NCBI GenBank assembly: GCA_964586225.1
Contig: CAZPHD010000001.1
Location: 248,001-312,000, forward strand
DNA: 64,000 bases
Source of the DNA: JANJUB01 sp964586225
GTDB taxonomy: Bacteria > Armatimonadota > Fimbriimonadia > Fimbriimonadales > Fimbriimonadaceae
Direction of reading: 5' to 3'
Shown here: positions 42,967 through 52,603 of the stretch, in pieces
Position numbering within the stretch: the first letter of the stretch is position 1
Layout of the letters: every line of letters begins with the position of its first letter
Made by a program: the position numbers and the translations under genes
Notes under the pieces: generated by a model
The model's database searches: none
Told to the model about the DNA's origin: nothing
Seen by the model: the letters and a program-made list of their open reading frames with translations, nothing else

Positions 42967-44214
42967 GTGGAGAAGCACGAACGGCGCATGAATACCTTGC
43001 AGCAACTGCGTATCGTGCCCTATTGGGTCAACCCGGCTCATCTGGTTTCCACCGCCGCCCACATCATGCGGGGGCACCGCGTGCGTGCGATTGGCGTCCT
43101 CGAGGGCTCGGCGCTGGTGGGAACGCTATCGCTTGAGGATCTGGCGGGGGTGCCGGACTCCGCCCTCGTTGAGACGGCGGCGCGACCGGTCAGCGCTTCG
43201 GCGCGGCTGAGCGATGGCATCCGCGATGTTGCTCAGCGATTTGTGAACGAGAATCTCGACTTTCTGCCCGTCCTCGATGGTGATCGATTCGTCGGGATCG
43301 TCACACCCAACATGCTTCTGAAGGAGCTTGGACGCTCCTATGACCCCATGTCCAGTCTTTCGTGGAGCGACCAGCTTCGGGATTGGGGCATTGAGCACCT
43401 CAAGCGCGGCGACGAAGTCACGATCCTCTTCATCGACCTGAACGATTTCGGGCAGTACAACAAGAAGTTCGGCCACATTGTCGGCGACAAGGTGATCCGC
43501 GAGTTCTCGACCACCCTAGCGGGCCTCATCGATCCCGCCCGCGATGTACTCGTGCGCTATGGGGGCGACGAGTTCGCGATCGGCACACTCCGACTTCGCG
43601 AAGAGGCTGAGACGCTCGCTGAACTGATCCGTACCAAGGCGTCCGGCCTGGTCGTGGACGAGGGCGTCGATCCTGTTCACTTCTCCATCGGCGTGTTCGG
43701 TGGGCGGCGAACCAAGGAACGCGAGAACACGCACTACGCGGCGATGCTCGACAACCTGATCAACATGGCGAGCCGCGCTTGCTTGGCCGCGAAGAACGCT
43801 GCCAAGCGCGACCCGATCCGCGCCGTGGTTTCGATGGATCGTGGCCTGGGCGAAGCTACCGCTCCTGCCTACCGGATCGTCGGTGTCTATGCCGATGACG
43901 AGGGCCCCAAGCCGGTAACGACGGTGATCCTAAGCCATCACGACTCGGTGGTGAGCGGGGCGGCACCGCATCGCGATTCGAACCCGCTGGAGGCGGTCGC
44001 CGTGGCGACGGCGAAGGCGGTCGAGCGAACGCTTTCGGATCTGGCGTTGCGCGTGGATGAGGTTGTCGTCGTAGACGGCGAGCTTCGCTTGACCGGCAAG
44101 CTACTTCAAGGTGATCAGGCGACGGCGGTTTCAATGAGCCGCAGGGTCACGGGCGATCCCTTGTTGACGGCGGCGGAAGTGACGCTGGACGCGTTGATCG
44201 GCCCGCGTGCCTAA
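42967..44214 (+). CDS. Diguanylate cyclase with CBS pair and extra C-terminal domain
   Basis: A 415-residue protein: CBS-pair region (about 20-120; VGTLSLEDLAGVP, FLPVLDGDRFVGIVTPNMLL), GGDEF domain (about 140-275; VTILFIDLNDFGQYN, then LVRYGGDEFAIG with an intact GGDEF signature) and a C-terminal segment of about 125 residues of unknown type (VTTVILSHHDSVVSG, GDQATAVSMSRRV). It should make c-di-GMP. The allosteric I-site RxxD is not formed: Pro replaces the Arg position before the signature. CBS pairs usually sense adenine nucleotides. The start is GTG at 42967; an ATG seven codons later is possible. No membrane helix. Confidence 0.88.
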   Translation: MEKHERRMNTLQQLRIVPYWVNPAHLVSTAAHIMRGHRVRAIGVLEGSALVGTLSLEDLAGVPDSALVETAARPVSASARLSDGIRDVAQRFVNENLDFLPVLDGDRFVGIVTPNMLLKELGRSYDPMSSLSWSDQLRDWGIEHLKRGDEVTILFIDLNDFGQYNKKFGHIVGDKVIREFSTTLAGLIDPARDVLVRYGGDEFAIGTLRLREEAETLAELIRTKASGLVVDEGVDPVHFSIGVFGGRRTKERENTHYAAMLDNLINMASRACLAAKNAAKRDPIRAVVSMDRGLGEATAPAYRIVGVYADDEGPKPVTTVILSHHDSVVSGAAPHRDSNPLEAVAVATAKAVERTLSDLALRVDEVVVVDGELRLTGKLLQGDQATAVSMSRRVTGDPLLTAAEVTLDALIGPRA

Positions 44215-44272
44215 GCGGACCCAGGGGGGCGTTGACACTGACCACCCTGGGCTGCTGCTTTGCGTTTACAAT

Positions 44273-45163
44273 CTACGATCGGCGACGCCGACGGGCAAGC
44301 GCCGTAAGTCCCAGGCCAAGAACCGCCAGGGTAGCAGGCTCCGGCACTGGAGTCACGGCGATGTCTCGGATCGCCAGGGCGTCACTCGATTGCGAGTTAC
44401 CGATGGTTCCGATCGCCGTTGCCAAACCGGTTCCCAGGTCGATCGTGTAGAAGGACGATCCCGAGCCACCTTGGGCCTGAAGGGCGGCATATGCCGTGTT
44501 CGTCGCCCCACTCGTAAAGATATCAAAGCCTGCAAGCGCCGAAATGTCCAGCCCGAGCATGCCGACATTGACTTGCGTTCCCGCGTTCGGCGGATTCTGG
44601 ATGGTCAGCATGTCGCTGAAGGAATCCAGGTTGTAGAGCGTGGTGCCCGTTCCGGGATCGTTGTCGTTGTTCGTGTAGGCGGAAGCCACGATGTTCGGGT
44701 TACCACCACCAGAGTTCGACAGGGTGCCGTCAACGATGGCAACCCCGGTCGCCACATTGATCCGCAGGTTCATATCCAGATCACTCACCAAGCGTAGACG
44801 ATCTGCCGCAGGGTTGAAGTCCACCCCGAACTCGACGCCGTTCAAACTAACCGGGCTTCCGTTGACCGTGATTGTAGACACGTAACTCGCTACGGCATTG
44901 GCTGTATTCAGCGTGTAGAGATTGCCGAATGAACCGACTCCGTAAAGCATGCCATTGGCCGGGCGGAAGTCGATGCCGACGAGTGCTTCATTGGCGGCGA
45001 GGCCACTGATGAACGATGCCTGAGTCAGGTTGAACGGGGTTGCGGAGTCGAATCTGACGAGCTGATTACGCGTGCTCATGCCGAAGACCTCGACGGCGTT
45101 GGCGCTGGCCGCAATGCCTAGCATAGCAGTTGCGAAAATGGTCGAAGCAATCTTTCGTGTCAT
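44273..45163 (-). CDS. Secreted DUF4394 protein with PEP-CTERM sorting tail
   Basis: A 296-residue exported protein: signal peptide MTRKIASTIFATAMLGIAASANA, a DUF4394 beta-propeller-like body (GIDFRPANGMLYGVGSFGNLYTLN repeats) and a C-terminal PEP-CTERM tail VPEPATLAVLGLGLTALARRRRRS with the Pro-Glu-Pro motif, a hydrophobic helix and an Arg cluster. Such tails are cut by exosortase or archaeosortase-like enzymes in EPS-producing diderms. No exosortase is in the window. The start is set at 45163, with GGGAG upstream. Confidence 0.88.
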   Translation of the reverse strand: MTRKIASTIFATAMLGIAASANAVEVFGMSTRNQLVRFDSATPFNLTQASFISGLAANEALVGIDFRPANGMLYGVGSFGNLYTLNTANAVASYVSTITVNGSPVSLNGVEFGVDFNPAADRLRLVSDLDMNLRINVATGVAIVDGTLSNSGGGNPNIVASAYTNNDNDPGTGTTLYNLDSFSDMLTIQNPPNAGTQVNVGMLGLDISALAGFDIFTSGATNTAYAALQAQGGSGSSFYTIDLGTGLATAIGTIGNSQSSDALAIRDIAVTPVPEPATLAVLGLGLTALARRRRRS

Positions 45164-45404
45164 GTGGAAACTCCCTAGCGAGCCAAGCAAGGCCGCTTAG
45201 ACATGGTAAGTCAACGTTCACCAAGAGGTTCCAAGATGTTCGCAATCTTGACCTATTGAATCGCAGAGCGGCAGTTGTCGACCAAGCGTGATGACTTCAA
45301 GGGGTTCGCGGACACTAAACCCCTGGACTACGACTTGAGATGTCGAACGCCTCGTAGACGCAGGGTTTCGATGTAGCGAGCGAAGCGAGTGATGAGGCCC
45401 TGGG

Positions 45405-46295
45405 TTAACCTGAAGCCGACCACGCCAATAGTGCCTCATCAACCGAGCGCCCAGTCGGCGGGATGAGCTCGTAACACGCGATTCCCTCCCACATCACCCG
45501 GTCGAGGCCGCCCGGGGCCACCTGCAGGAAGCATTTTGCGTCCCCAAGTCGATCACCCAACCCCGGCACGTCGCCCAGCAATGCCTTTTGCGTGACTGAA
45601 AACAAGAACCTCGTCGCGAGGTCGCTCGAACCCATGCCGATTCCCGGCATTTCAAGTTCGGCGAGGCCAAACTTCTGCATCCCGAGCGTATACGAGGTGA
45701 GCACCTTGGGTTCGTCACGCCGAGGCCGCACGAACACCTGAATTACATCTCGTGCATCGATTCGCGGGTCGGCGGGTTGGGGCGTGAACACATGCTCGGG
45801 CAGTCGGTACGTCTGCGCAATCGGGTCAGCCACCACGCCTTCGTGAATCTCGGCGATCCTCTGGCAGCAGGTCAGCATAAACCGAACGCCTTCGTAGACC
45901 ATCGGATCATAGCTCTCAAACGTCAGTTGCATCAGAGTCCAGGTCGCGCTGATCCGCGCAAGCAGTTCTTGACTCATCCCGACGGCCATCGAACTCCGCA
46001 GGAAGGGTGCGGGGTCGAATCCGGCCTCCTCCTTGCTGATCACGCGGAGTTTGAGGACCGTCTTCCGATCGGGGGAGCTGAGGGCATAAACTCCGCGCGT
46101 CATCGGCCGAGCGAGGTCGTCTTTGGTGGCGGTGCTCGAAAGCGGAACCCCAAACCCGGCGACGGCGCCGCCTTCGCCTTTGGGGTTGATTACCGCCAGG
46201 AGCGGCGACAGCGAGGGCTTGCTCGACAGCACGGTCATGTAGTATTCGGGCTGAATCGCGTATCCGGGCGTCTTGGGCTTGAACTTCCAGAGCAC
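45405..46295 (-). CDS. Unknown protein, 296 residues
   Basis: A cytoplasmic protein with no signal or membrane helix. It begins WKFKPKTPGYAIQPEYYMTVLS and has regular, mixed secondary structure with several Pro-rich turns. The C-terminus carries a rather hydrophobic stretch (VAPGGLDRVMWEGIACYELI). I recognise no family. The 241 bases between it and the PEP-CTERM gene hold no clear feature. Its own upstream side is repeat copy C. Confidence 0.65.
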   Translation of the reverse strand: MLWKFKPKTPGYAIQPEYYMTVLSSKPSLSPLLAVINPKGEGGAVAGFGVPLSSTATKDDLARPMTRGVYALSSPDRKTVLKLRVISKEEAGFDPAPFLRSSMAVGMSQELLARISATWTLMQLTFESYDPMVYEGVRFMLTCCQRIAEIHEGVVADPIAQTYRLPEHVFTPQPADPRIDARDVIQVFVRPRRDEPKVLTSYTLGMQKFGLAELEMPGIGMGSSDLATRFLFSVTQKALLGDVPGLGDRLGDAKCFLQVAPGGLDRVMWEGIACYELIPPTGRSVDEALLAWSASG

Positions 46296-46310
46296 GGGTT
46301 ATTGTGGCAA

Positions 46311-46370
46311 GTTTGCAGTTGGCAGTGAGCAGTAAGCAGTCGGGGCCATGAGTCGATCATGGCTGCAAAC
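46311..46370. repeat. Intergenic hairpin repeat, copy C
   Basis: GTTTGCAG (46311-46318) and CTGCAAAC (46363-46370) enclose heptad-like GCAGTTGGCAGTGAGCAGT units and a small CCATGA/TCATGG hairpin. The units are the reverse complement of the loop of copy B. Confidence 0.6.
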
Positions 46371-46382
46371 TGCCATCCGCAC

Positions 46383-46427
46383 CCACACCCCGCAATCCTA
46401 CCGGTACAGCGAGAATGCGGGGTGTGG
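46383..46427 (+). promoter_or_regulatory. Perfect 12-bp hairpin just before a start codon
   Basis: CCACACCCCGCA (46383-46394) and TGCGGGGTGTGG (46416-46427) pair fully around a 21-base loop. The stem ends 3 bases before the proposed ATG at 46431, so it would hinder ribosome access. No T tract follows. Confidence 0.55.
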
Positions 46428-46430
46428 AAC

Positions 46431-46952
46431 ATGGTCCGTGGGATGTGGAGTCGCGGGAAACCCATAGATTCGGATCGTGCCGAGGCGCTGCTGAGGGCAG
46501 TCGCCCCGGCACTATTCGATTTCGGTATGCGGATGGGTGGGTTTTCTCTCGGAGCGTGTTCGCTGACCGATCGTAGTCTCGGCAAGCTAGCGATGGAGCT
46601 AGCGTCAGACGAGCGTCCAGCCTTTGGGGTCTTGGGTGATATTGTGGGCGGGTTGCCCGCCTCGTTTGCCCTGATCATGGACGAGCCGTTACCGCCGGGA
46701 ACGGTCGAAATCGAACTCTTCGAAACCTTGGGCGTGATGTGTGAAGGTCAAATCGAGCTTTCCGGCGGAGTTGCCGATATGCGAGCGACGATCGGCGAAG
46801 CCATCGCAACCCGATTTGCGAGTCAGGAGCGAGCATGGGTCTTACGGGCTGACTGGTATCGACAATCTGAGGGCGTGCAGCTGATTATGCTGCTCGACGA
46901 AGACCTTTGGGAAGCCCGGTTCCATCTCGAAGCGAAGGGAGAAGCTGCATAG
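46431..46952 (+). CDS. Unknown protein upstream of cheD
   Basis: A 173-residue protein without signal or membrane helix. A compact alpha/beta pattern (FGVLGDIVGGLPASFALIMDE, GTVEIELFETLG, IELSGGVADMRATIGEAIA) and Trp-containing C-terminal strands. The layout loosely recalls CheC/CheX-type proteins, and the next gene is cheD, their usual partner, but no signature motif is clear, so I leave it unnamed. The start at 46431 is uncertain; 46440 and the frame start at 46359 are alternatives. It ends one base before the cheD ATG. Confidence 0.62.
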   Translation: MVRGMWSRGKPIDSDRAEALLRAVAPALFDFGMRMGGFSLGACSLTDRSLGKLAMELASDERPAFGVLGDIVGGLPASFALIMDEPLPPGTVEIELFETLGVMCEGQIELSGGVADMRATIGEAIATRFASQERAWVLRADWYRQSEGVQLIMLLDEDLWEARFHLEAKGEAA

Positions 46953-46953
46953 A

Positions 46954-47451
46954 ATGACGACGACGCAAGTGTTGGTGAGGTTGGCGGAGATTCAAGTGCT
47001 CCAAGGTGACGCCGTAATGGCGTGCGTTGGGCTCGGGAGTTGTGTCGGTGTGGCGCTGTTTGATCCTGTTTCAAGGGTCAATGGGATGGCTCACATCGTG
47101 TTGCCAGAGGCATTCACGGATACTCCGGAGCGTCCTGGAAAGTATGCCAACACCGCCGTTGGGCACCTCGTGCAAACGATGGAGCGCCTAGGCGCCGACC
47201 GCGGGCGCATTGTTGCCGCCGTTGGCGGTGGTGCCCAAGTGTGCTTTGGACCAACGGTCCCCACCATGCTTGCCCTTGGCGTTCGCAACGTGCAAGCCGT
47301 TCAGGAGTCATTGAAGCGACACAAGATCCGTTGCCTCGGGGAAGACGTGGGCGGCAATGCCGGGCGAACGATGACGTTCGACTCCTCAACGGGAAAAGTG
47401 CTGGTCCGAACCGCGACCACTCCCGACCGCGTGCTCTGCATGCTGAAGTGA
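46954..47451 (+). CDS. cheD: Chemoreceptor glutamine deamidase CheD
   Basis: A 165-residue CheD: catalytic motif GLGSCVGVALFDP with Cys30 and the His in NGMAHIVLPE, plus AAVGGGAQV and GRTMTFDSSTGKVLV. It deamidates Gln in receptor helices and in some bacteria binds CheC. It lies one base after the preceding gene and 5 bases before the HDOD gene. No chemoreceptor is in the window. Confidence 0.94.
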   Translation: MTTTQVLVRLAEIQVLQGDAVMACVGLGSCVGVALFDPVSRVNGMAHIVLPEAFTDTPERPGKYANTAVGHLVQTMERLGADRGRIVAAVGGGAQVCFGPTVPTMLALGVRNVQAVQESLKRHKIRCLGEDVGGNAGRTMTFDSSTGKVLVRTATTPDRVLCMLK

Positions 47452-47456
47452 ACCCT

Positions 47457-48323
47457 ATGATTTCCTCGTCGCTCAAACTCGAAGACATCGTTCGCAAGAC
47501 GAGCGATCTGCCTACCTTGCCCAAGGCCGCCCTGAACGTCATCAAGGAGACGGAGTCTGCGACGGCGTCTGCAGGCAGTGTGGCTGCGCACATTGGGATG
47601 GACCAAGCCTTGACCGCCCGAGTGTTGCGGCTGGCCAACAGCGCTTACTTTGGGCTTTCGCGACAGGTGGCCGACATCCAGGAGGCGGTCGTCATCCTCG
47701 GCATGCGAAATGTGCGCAACCTCGCGATCGTGGCGTCGACGTTCCCGTGGATGTCGAAGCCGCTGAAGGGCTATCGTTTGGGACCGCGCCAAATGTGGAC
47801 GCATTCGTTCTGCGTCGCAGTGGCCGCCAAGGAACTTGCGATCAAGACGCGCAAGGCGGATCCCGATCTTGCTTTCACGGCGGGGCTCCTTCACAACATC
47901 GGAAAGGTTGCCCTCAGCGTTTGGCTCGAAAACAAGATCGAGGCGATGATGAACGTCGCCGTGGCCGAGAACTTGACGTTCGATCAGATGGAGCGCAAGC
48001 TCCTGGGCTTCAGCCACGCCGAAGTGGGTGCCTTCTTGGCCGACCAATGGAGTCTGCCCAAGCCGTTCGTCGAGTCGATTCTCTATCATCACTCGCCGAA
48101 CGAAGCCCCCGAGCCAAGCGCTCTCACCGACTATGTGCACATCGGCGACTACATTACGATGAGCGTCGGGCTCGGTTTGGGAGCCGACGGGCTTCGCTAT
48201 GAGTTCTATCCCGAAACGCTCGATCGGGTTGAGATCGCGCACTCCGACATCGACGAGGTTCTCGACGCCTTCCTCGAGGCTCAGGAAGCCTATGAGCGCA
48301 TGTTTGACGACTTCACGTCCTAG
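47457..48323 (+). CDS. HDOD domain signalling protein
   Basis: A 288-residue HDOD protein: LPTLPKAALNVIKE at the start, the core LTARVLRLANSAYFGL and VVILGMRNVRNLAI near residue 75, and HNIGKVALSVWLE near 155. HDOD domains are HD-like folds that lack part of the metal site, and they regulate by protein contact. Stop 41 bases before the M48 gene. The start at 47457 is 5 bases after cheD and fits the family start; the longer frame is inside cheD. Confidence 0.9.
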   Translation: MISSSLKLEDIVRKTSDLPTLPKAALNVIKETESATASAGSVAAHIGMDQALTARVLRLANSAYFGLSRQVADIQEAVVILGMRNVRNLAIVASTFPWMSKPLKGYRLGPRQMWTHSFCVAVAAKELAIKTRKADPDLAFTAGLLHNIGKVALSVWLENKIEAMMNVAVAENLTFDQMERKLLGFSHAEVGAFLADQWSLPKPFVESILYHHSPNEAPEPSALTDYVHIGDYITMSVGLGLGADGLRYEFYPETLDRVEIAHSDIDEVLDAFLEAQEAYERMFDDFTS

Positions 48324-48364
48324 GGCTTGCATCCCATTCGAGCCGGTTCGCGTACTCTCAACAT

Positions 48365-49228
48365 ATGGAACGGAAGCGACTAGAGGGAATTGCCGCGCGG
48401 GCGTTCATCGCAGACACCGACCGGCTGGCATTGGAGGCTCTGAAACGAGTGCCGCTGTTGCCGCTGATCATCCAGAAGTTCCACGAAGTGGGCATGGACC
48501 GGTGGATGTATTGCTACAACATGTCGATGTCGGTGCGGTGCGGGCCGCGGCAATATCCCACGCTCTACCGAATCCTTCGCGAGTCGTGCGACGTGCTCGA
48601 CATGCCGGAACCCGAGCTCTACGTCTCCAGCAACCCGTTCCCAAACGCATTTGCGGGCGGTGTCGAGCGACCTTACATTACGCTGCGGTCGTCGATGGTC
48701 GACGCGCTGAATGATGAGCAGCTCTACCACCTGATGGGGCACGAGCTCGGCCACATCAAGGCAAACCACATCCTGTATAAGTCGGTCGCACGCGTTCTCT
48801 TTCCGTTGCTGGAGATGGTGGGCCGTCGCACCTTTGGCCTCGGCGACGTGGCAAGCATCGGTCTCGTGCTGGCGTTCTACGAGTGGTCACGGCAAGCGGA
48901 GATCACGGCCGATCGGGCGGGGCTCCTGGTGTCGCAATCGCTGGATACGTCCGTCGATGCAAACATCTGCCTCACGGCGGGGCCGCATCGATTGCGCCAT
49001 GAGATGAACCGGGAGGCATTTATGGAGCAGGCGCGATCCTACCAGGACTCAGGGCCGCTTGAGATGCTGGGCAAGGTCGTGCTCTTCCTCACGATGACAT
49101 CGACGTACACGCACCCCATGCCGGTGCATCGAACTCAAGAGCTAGAGCGCTGGGTGTTGTCAGGCGCCTTCGATCGGATTCTGTCCGGCGATTACGAGCG
49201 CGAAGTCGAACCCGCAAAGACGGCATAG
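48365..49228 (+). CDS. M48 family zinc metallopeptidase
   Basis: A 287-residue peptidase with the zinc motif in LMGHELGHIKANH (HExxH) near residue 125 and the third ligand Glu in EWSRQAEITADRAGL near 178. It looks like the cytoplasmic or weakly membrane-linked M48 group, with a hydrophobic stretch around residues 145-170. It would degrade proteins; substrates unknown. The start gives MERKRLEGIAAR. Confidence 0.85.
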   Translation: MERKRLEGIAARAFIADTDRLALEALKRVPLLPLIIQKFHEVGMDRWMYCYNMSMSVRCGPRQYPTLYRILRESCDVLDMPEPELYVSSNPFPNAFAGGVERPYITLRSSMVDALNDEQLYHLMGHELGHIKANHILYKSVARVLFPLLEMVGRRTFGLGDVASIGLVLAFYEWSRQAEITADRAGLLVSQSLDTSVDANICLTAGPHRLRHEMNREAFMEQARSYQDSGPLEMLGKVVLFLTMTSTYTHPMPVHRTQELERWVLSGAFDRILSGDYEREVEPAKTA

Positions 49229-49285
49229 ACGGTTCGCCGCTAACAGACGATGTCAACCGGTCCCGGGTCGAAGCGCTGCGCGCGG

Positions 49286-50362
<1,077 letters not shown>

Positions 50363-50416
50363 GCGGAGATTGTACGCCCGGCGAACGCCAGAATGCCACT
50401 TGGAAAAAGTGGTCCC

Positions 50417-50518
50417 CTCCTAGCCAGAGCGAGAAGGGAATGCAATGCAATCCTCGAAAGAGGAATGGGCTGCCAGGGTCAGCCCGAGTGTCTTAGGAGA
50501 TCTTGTGCCTTACGGCAC
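50417..50518 (+). promoter_or_regulatory. Predicted structured RNA element upstream of pilB
   Basis: CTCCTA (50417-50422) pairs with TAGGAG (50494-50499), enclosing a GAAA-capped hairpin (50448-50467, one A-A mismatch) and GGGCTG/CAGCCC (50467-50472 with 50480-50485). GTGCC-TTAC-GGCAC follows (50505-50518). The layout is that of a multi-stem junction RNA. I compared it with c-di-GMP, cobalamin, glycine and other riboswitch cores and found no match. Confidence 0.4.
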
Positions 50519-50682
50519 GGACCGACTAACGTTACGTGGGGCATTTTGGCAAGAGTTCCCGGTTCATTCAAAAACCTGACAAAACCGCGAGGGTTAGGCC
50601 GAACCAGCCGGGGAGTGAGGCCCGTCCATCAAACAGAACGAAGTTCTCGTCAAGCCCTGGTGAAAAAATGGGGCGAATGGTC

Positions 50683-50688
50683 TACAAT
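50683..50688 (+). promoter_or_regulatory. -10 box of the pilB promoter
   Basis: TACAAT, with a poor -35 (GTGAAA at 50660-50665, 17-base spacer). The leader to the ATG at 50756 is about 60 bases. Confidence 0.45.
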
Positions 50689-50755
50689 AACCCCCTACGG
50701 TCGCGCGACGGCGTTTTGACCGCGGGGTGTTCGGATCGAGTGGGGTGGATGGTAA

Positions 50756-52534
50756 ATGGCGTTACCGCGAATGCCGATGGCAGACTGGTTGAAACAAAAG
50801 GGGTATCTCAAGCCCGAACAGGAAGCCGAGGCAAAGAAAGTACAGCAGCAATCGAACCAAGCTGATCTGGGGAAGATCCTGATCCAGCTGGGGATGGTCG
50901 GTGAGCGCGAAGTGGCGATGGCCAAAGCCCAAGAGATGGGCTACAACTTCGTGAACCTCGACAGCACCCCCGTCGAGAGCAGCGCAATCAATGTGGTTCG
51001 TGAGCAGATTGCAAAGAATCACTCGATCATTCCGGTCAAGAAAGACGGGAACACGCTGTATGTCGCGATGGCCGATGTCACGAATATTCAAGCCATCGAC
51101 GATGTGCGGCTTGCCTCGGGTTGCCGGGTGATTCCGCTCATGGCGTTGCCAGCCGCGATTGAGGACGCCATCCGCAAGAACTACGGCGGCTCTTCCGCGC
51201 AAGCTCCCACCACGCCAGCAGCGGTTTCCGCCGTACAGGCCCCTGGCGCCCCCTCCAATACAAATTTTGGCAGCGATATCCGCAGTGCGATTGCCAGTGC
51301 TCAGATCGCTCGCCCGACGTCGGAAGATGTCGAGGTTGACGATGGCGAGAAGATGGCGGAGCAAGCGCCGATCATCAAGCTGGCCAACGCTCTGATTCAA
51401 CAAGCGATCGTGGATCGCGCCTCGGACATCCACGTCGAGCCCCAGCAACGGATGGTTCGAATCCGCTACCGCATTGACGGCGTGCTCATGGAAGCCATGA
51501 CCGTTCCTCGAAACCTCATGGCGGCTTTGATCTCGCGCTTGAAGATCATGGCGGACATGAACATCGCCGAGCGGCGCGTCCCGCAAGACGGTCGTATTGA
51601 GATCCGTAGCGAAGGCAAGGAATACGACCTTCGTGTGTCTTCGATCCCGACGCCCTTCGGCGAAAAGATCGTCATGCGTATTCTCGACAAGTCGAGCGTT
51701 ATGATCGGTCTTGAGAAGCTCGGCTTTACCGATGAGCACCAGCTCAAGATCGAAGAGTTGACCAGCCAGCCGAACGGCATGTTCCTCTGCACGGGGCCGA
51801 CGGGTTCCGGCAAGACGACCACGCAGTATTCGGTTCTTAACCGGCTCAACACCGTCGGCGTCAACATCATCACCGTCGAAGATCCCATTGAGTATCAGCT
51901 CAATGGTATCGCTCAGGTTCAGGTGAACCGAAAAGCGGGTTTGACCTTTGCGACCGGTCTCCGCGCGTTCCTTCGGCAGGACCCCGACATCATCATGGTT
52001 GGTGAAATGCGTGACCTTGAAACGGCGGAAATCGCTATTGAAGCGTCACTCACGGGACACTTGGTGCTTTCGACGCTTCACACGAACGATGCCCCGTCGG
52101 CCACCCTGCGTATGATCGACATGGGCGTTGAGCCGTACCTCATCTCGGCCACCGTCATCGGTGTTCTTGCCCAGCGGCTTGCACGTCGCCTCTGCTCGAA
52201 CTGCAAAGAGCCGTACGAGGTACCGGCCATGGACCTGCGTCGCTTTGGCATGAACGTGACCGATCCGGAAGAGATGATCACGATCTACCGTCCGGTGGGT
52301 TGTGAGAACTGCCGCATGACGGGCTATCGAGGTCGAACTGGAATCCATGAGCTGATGCTCATGAACGCGGAAATCGCCGAACTCGTCGTTCGCCGAGCTC
52401 CGCTGGCCGACGTCAAGGACGCCGCCAAGGCCAATGGAATGAAGGAACTCCGCGAGGACGGCTTGTATAAGGTGCTTACCGGCGTTACGGACCCGCAGGA
52501 AGTCATGCGCGTCGTCTTTACTGCAGGCTACTAA
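50756..52534 (+). CDS. pilB: Type IV pilus extension ATPase PilB
   Basis: A 592-residue secretion ATPase that drives pilus assembly from the cytoplasm. N-terminal MshEN/T2SSE-N domain (about 5-150; GKILIQLGMVGEREVAMAKA). MshEN domains in relatives can bind c-di-GMP. Core: Walker A GPTGSGKTTTQYSV near 347, the Asp box and Walker B DPDIIMVGEMRDLETAEIAIEA near 400, His box TGHLVLSTLHTNDA, and a zinc motif CSNC...CENC near 480-518. First of the pilB-pilT-pilC-pilD run. Alternative ATGs lie 5 and 7 codons downstream. Confidence 0.94.
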   Translation: MALPRMPMADWLKQKGYLKPEQEAEAKKVQQQSNQADLGKILIQLGMVGEREVAMAKAQEMGYNFVNLDSTPVESSAINVVREQIAKNHSIIPVKKDGNTLYVAMADVTNIQAIDDVRLASGCRVIPLMALPAAIEDAIRKNYGGSSAQAPTTPAAVSAVQAPGAPSNTNFGSDIRSAIASAQIARPTSEDVEVDDGEKMAEQAPIIKLANALIQQAIVDRASDIHVEPQQRMVRIRYRIDGVLMEAMTVPRNLMAALISRLKIMADMNIAERRVPQDGRIEIRSEGKEYDLRVSSIPTPFGEKIVMRILDKSSVMIGLEKLGFTDEHQLKIEELTSQPNGMFLCTGPTGSGKTTTQYSVLNRLNTVGVNIITVEDPIEYQLNGIAQVQVNRKAGLTFATGLRAFLRQDPDIIMVGEMRDLETAEIAIEASLTGHLVLSTLHTNDAPSATLRMIDMGVEPYLISATVIGVLAQRLARRLCSNCKEPYEVPAMDLRRFGMNVTDPEEMITIYRPVGCENCRMTGYRGRTGIHELMLMNAEIAELVVRRAPLADVKDAAKANGMKELREDGLYKVLTGVTDPQEVMRVVFTAGY

Positions 52535-52541
52535 TCTTTGC

Positions 52542-52563
52542 GCTGGAGGGTTCACCCTCCAGC
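52542..52563 (+). other. 9-bp hairpin between pilB and pilT
   Basis: GCTGGAGGG-TTCA-CCCTCCAGC without a T tract. Possibly an mRNA processing or stability element inside the operon. Confidence 0.55.
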
Positions 52564-52603
52564 AAATCTGCCAGATACCAACAACTAGAACAGAAGAGAG
52601 CTT

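Larger units (their letters stand above)
50363..50755 (+). other. 393-base non-coding region between the aldolase and pilB
   Basis: Divergent starts flank it. Contents: a CCACTT/AAGTGG hairpin (50396-50412), the structured region at 50417-50518, about 160 bases in which I see nothing clear, a TACAAT -10 (50683-50688) and a GC-rich leader with a CGGTC/GACCG hairpin. No frame in it has coding character. Confidence 0.7.

Noticed and set aside
50417..50518. c-di-GMP-I, cobalamin or glycine riboswitch upstream of pilB
   Set aside because: Conserved core sequences of these classes are not present in the right order; only the general shape is similar, so I list it as unidentified.
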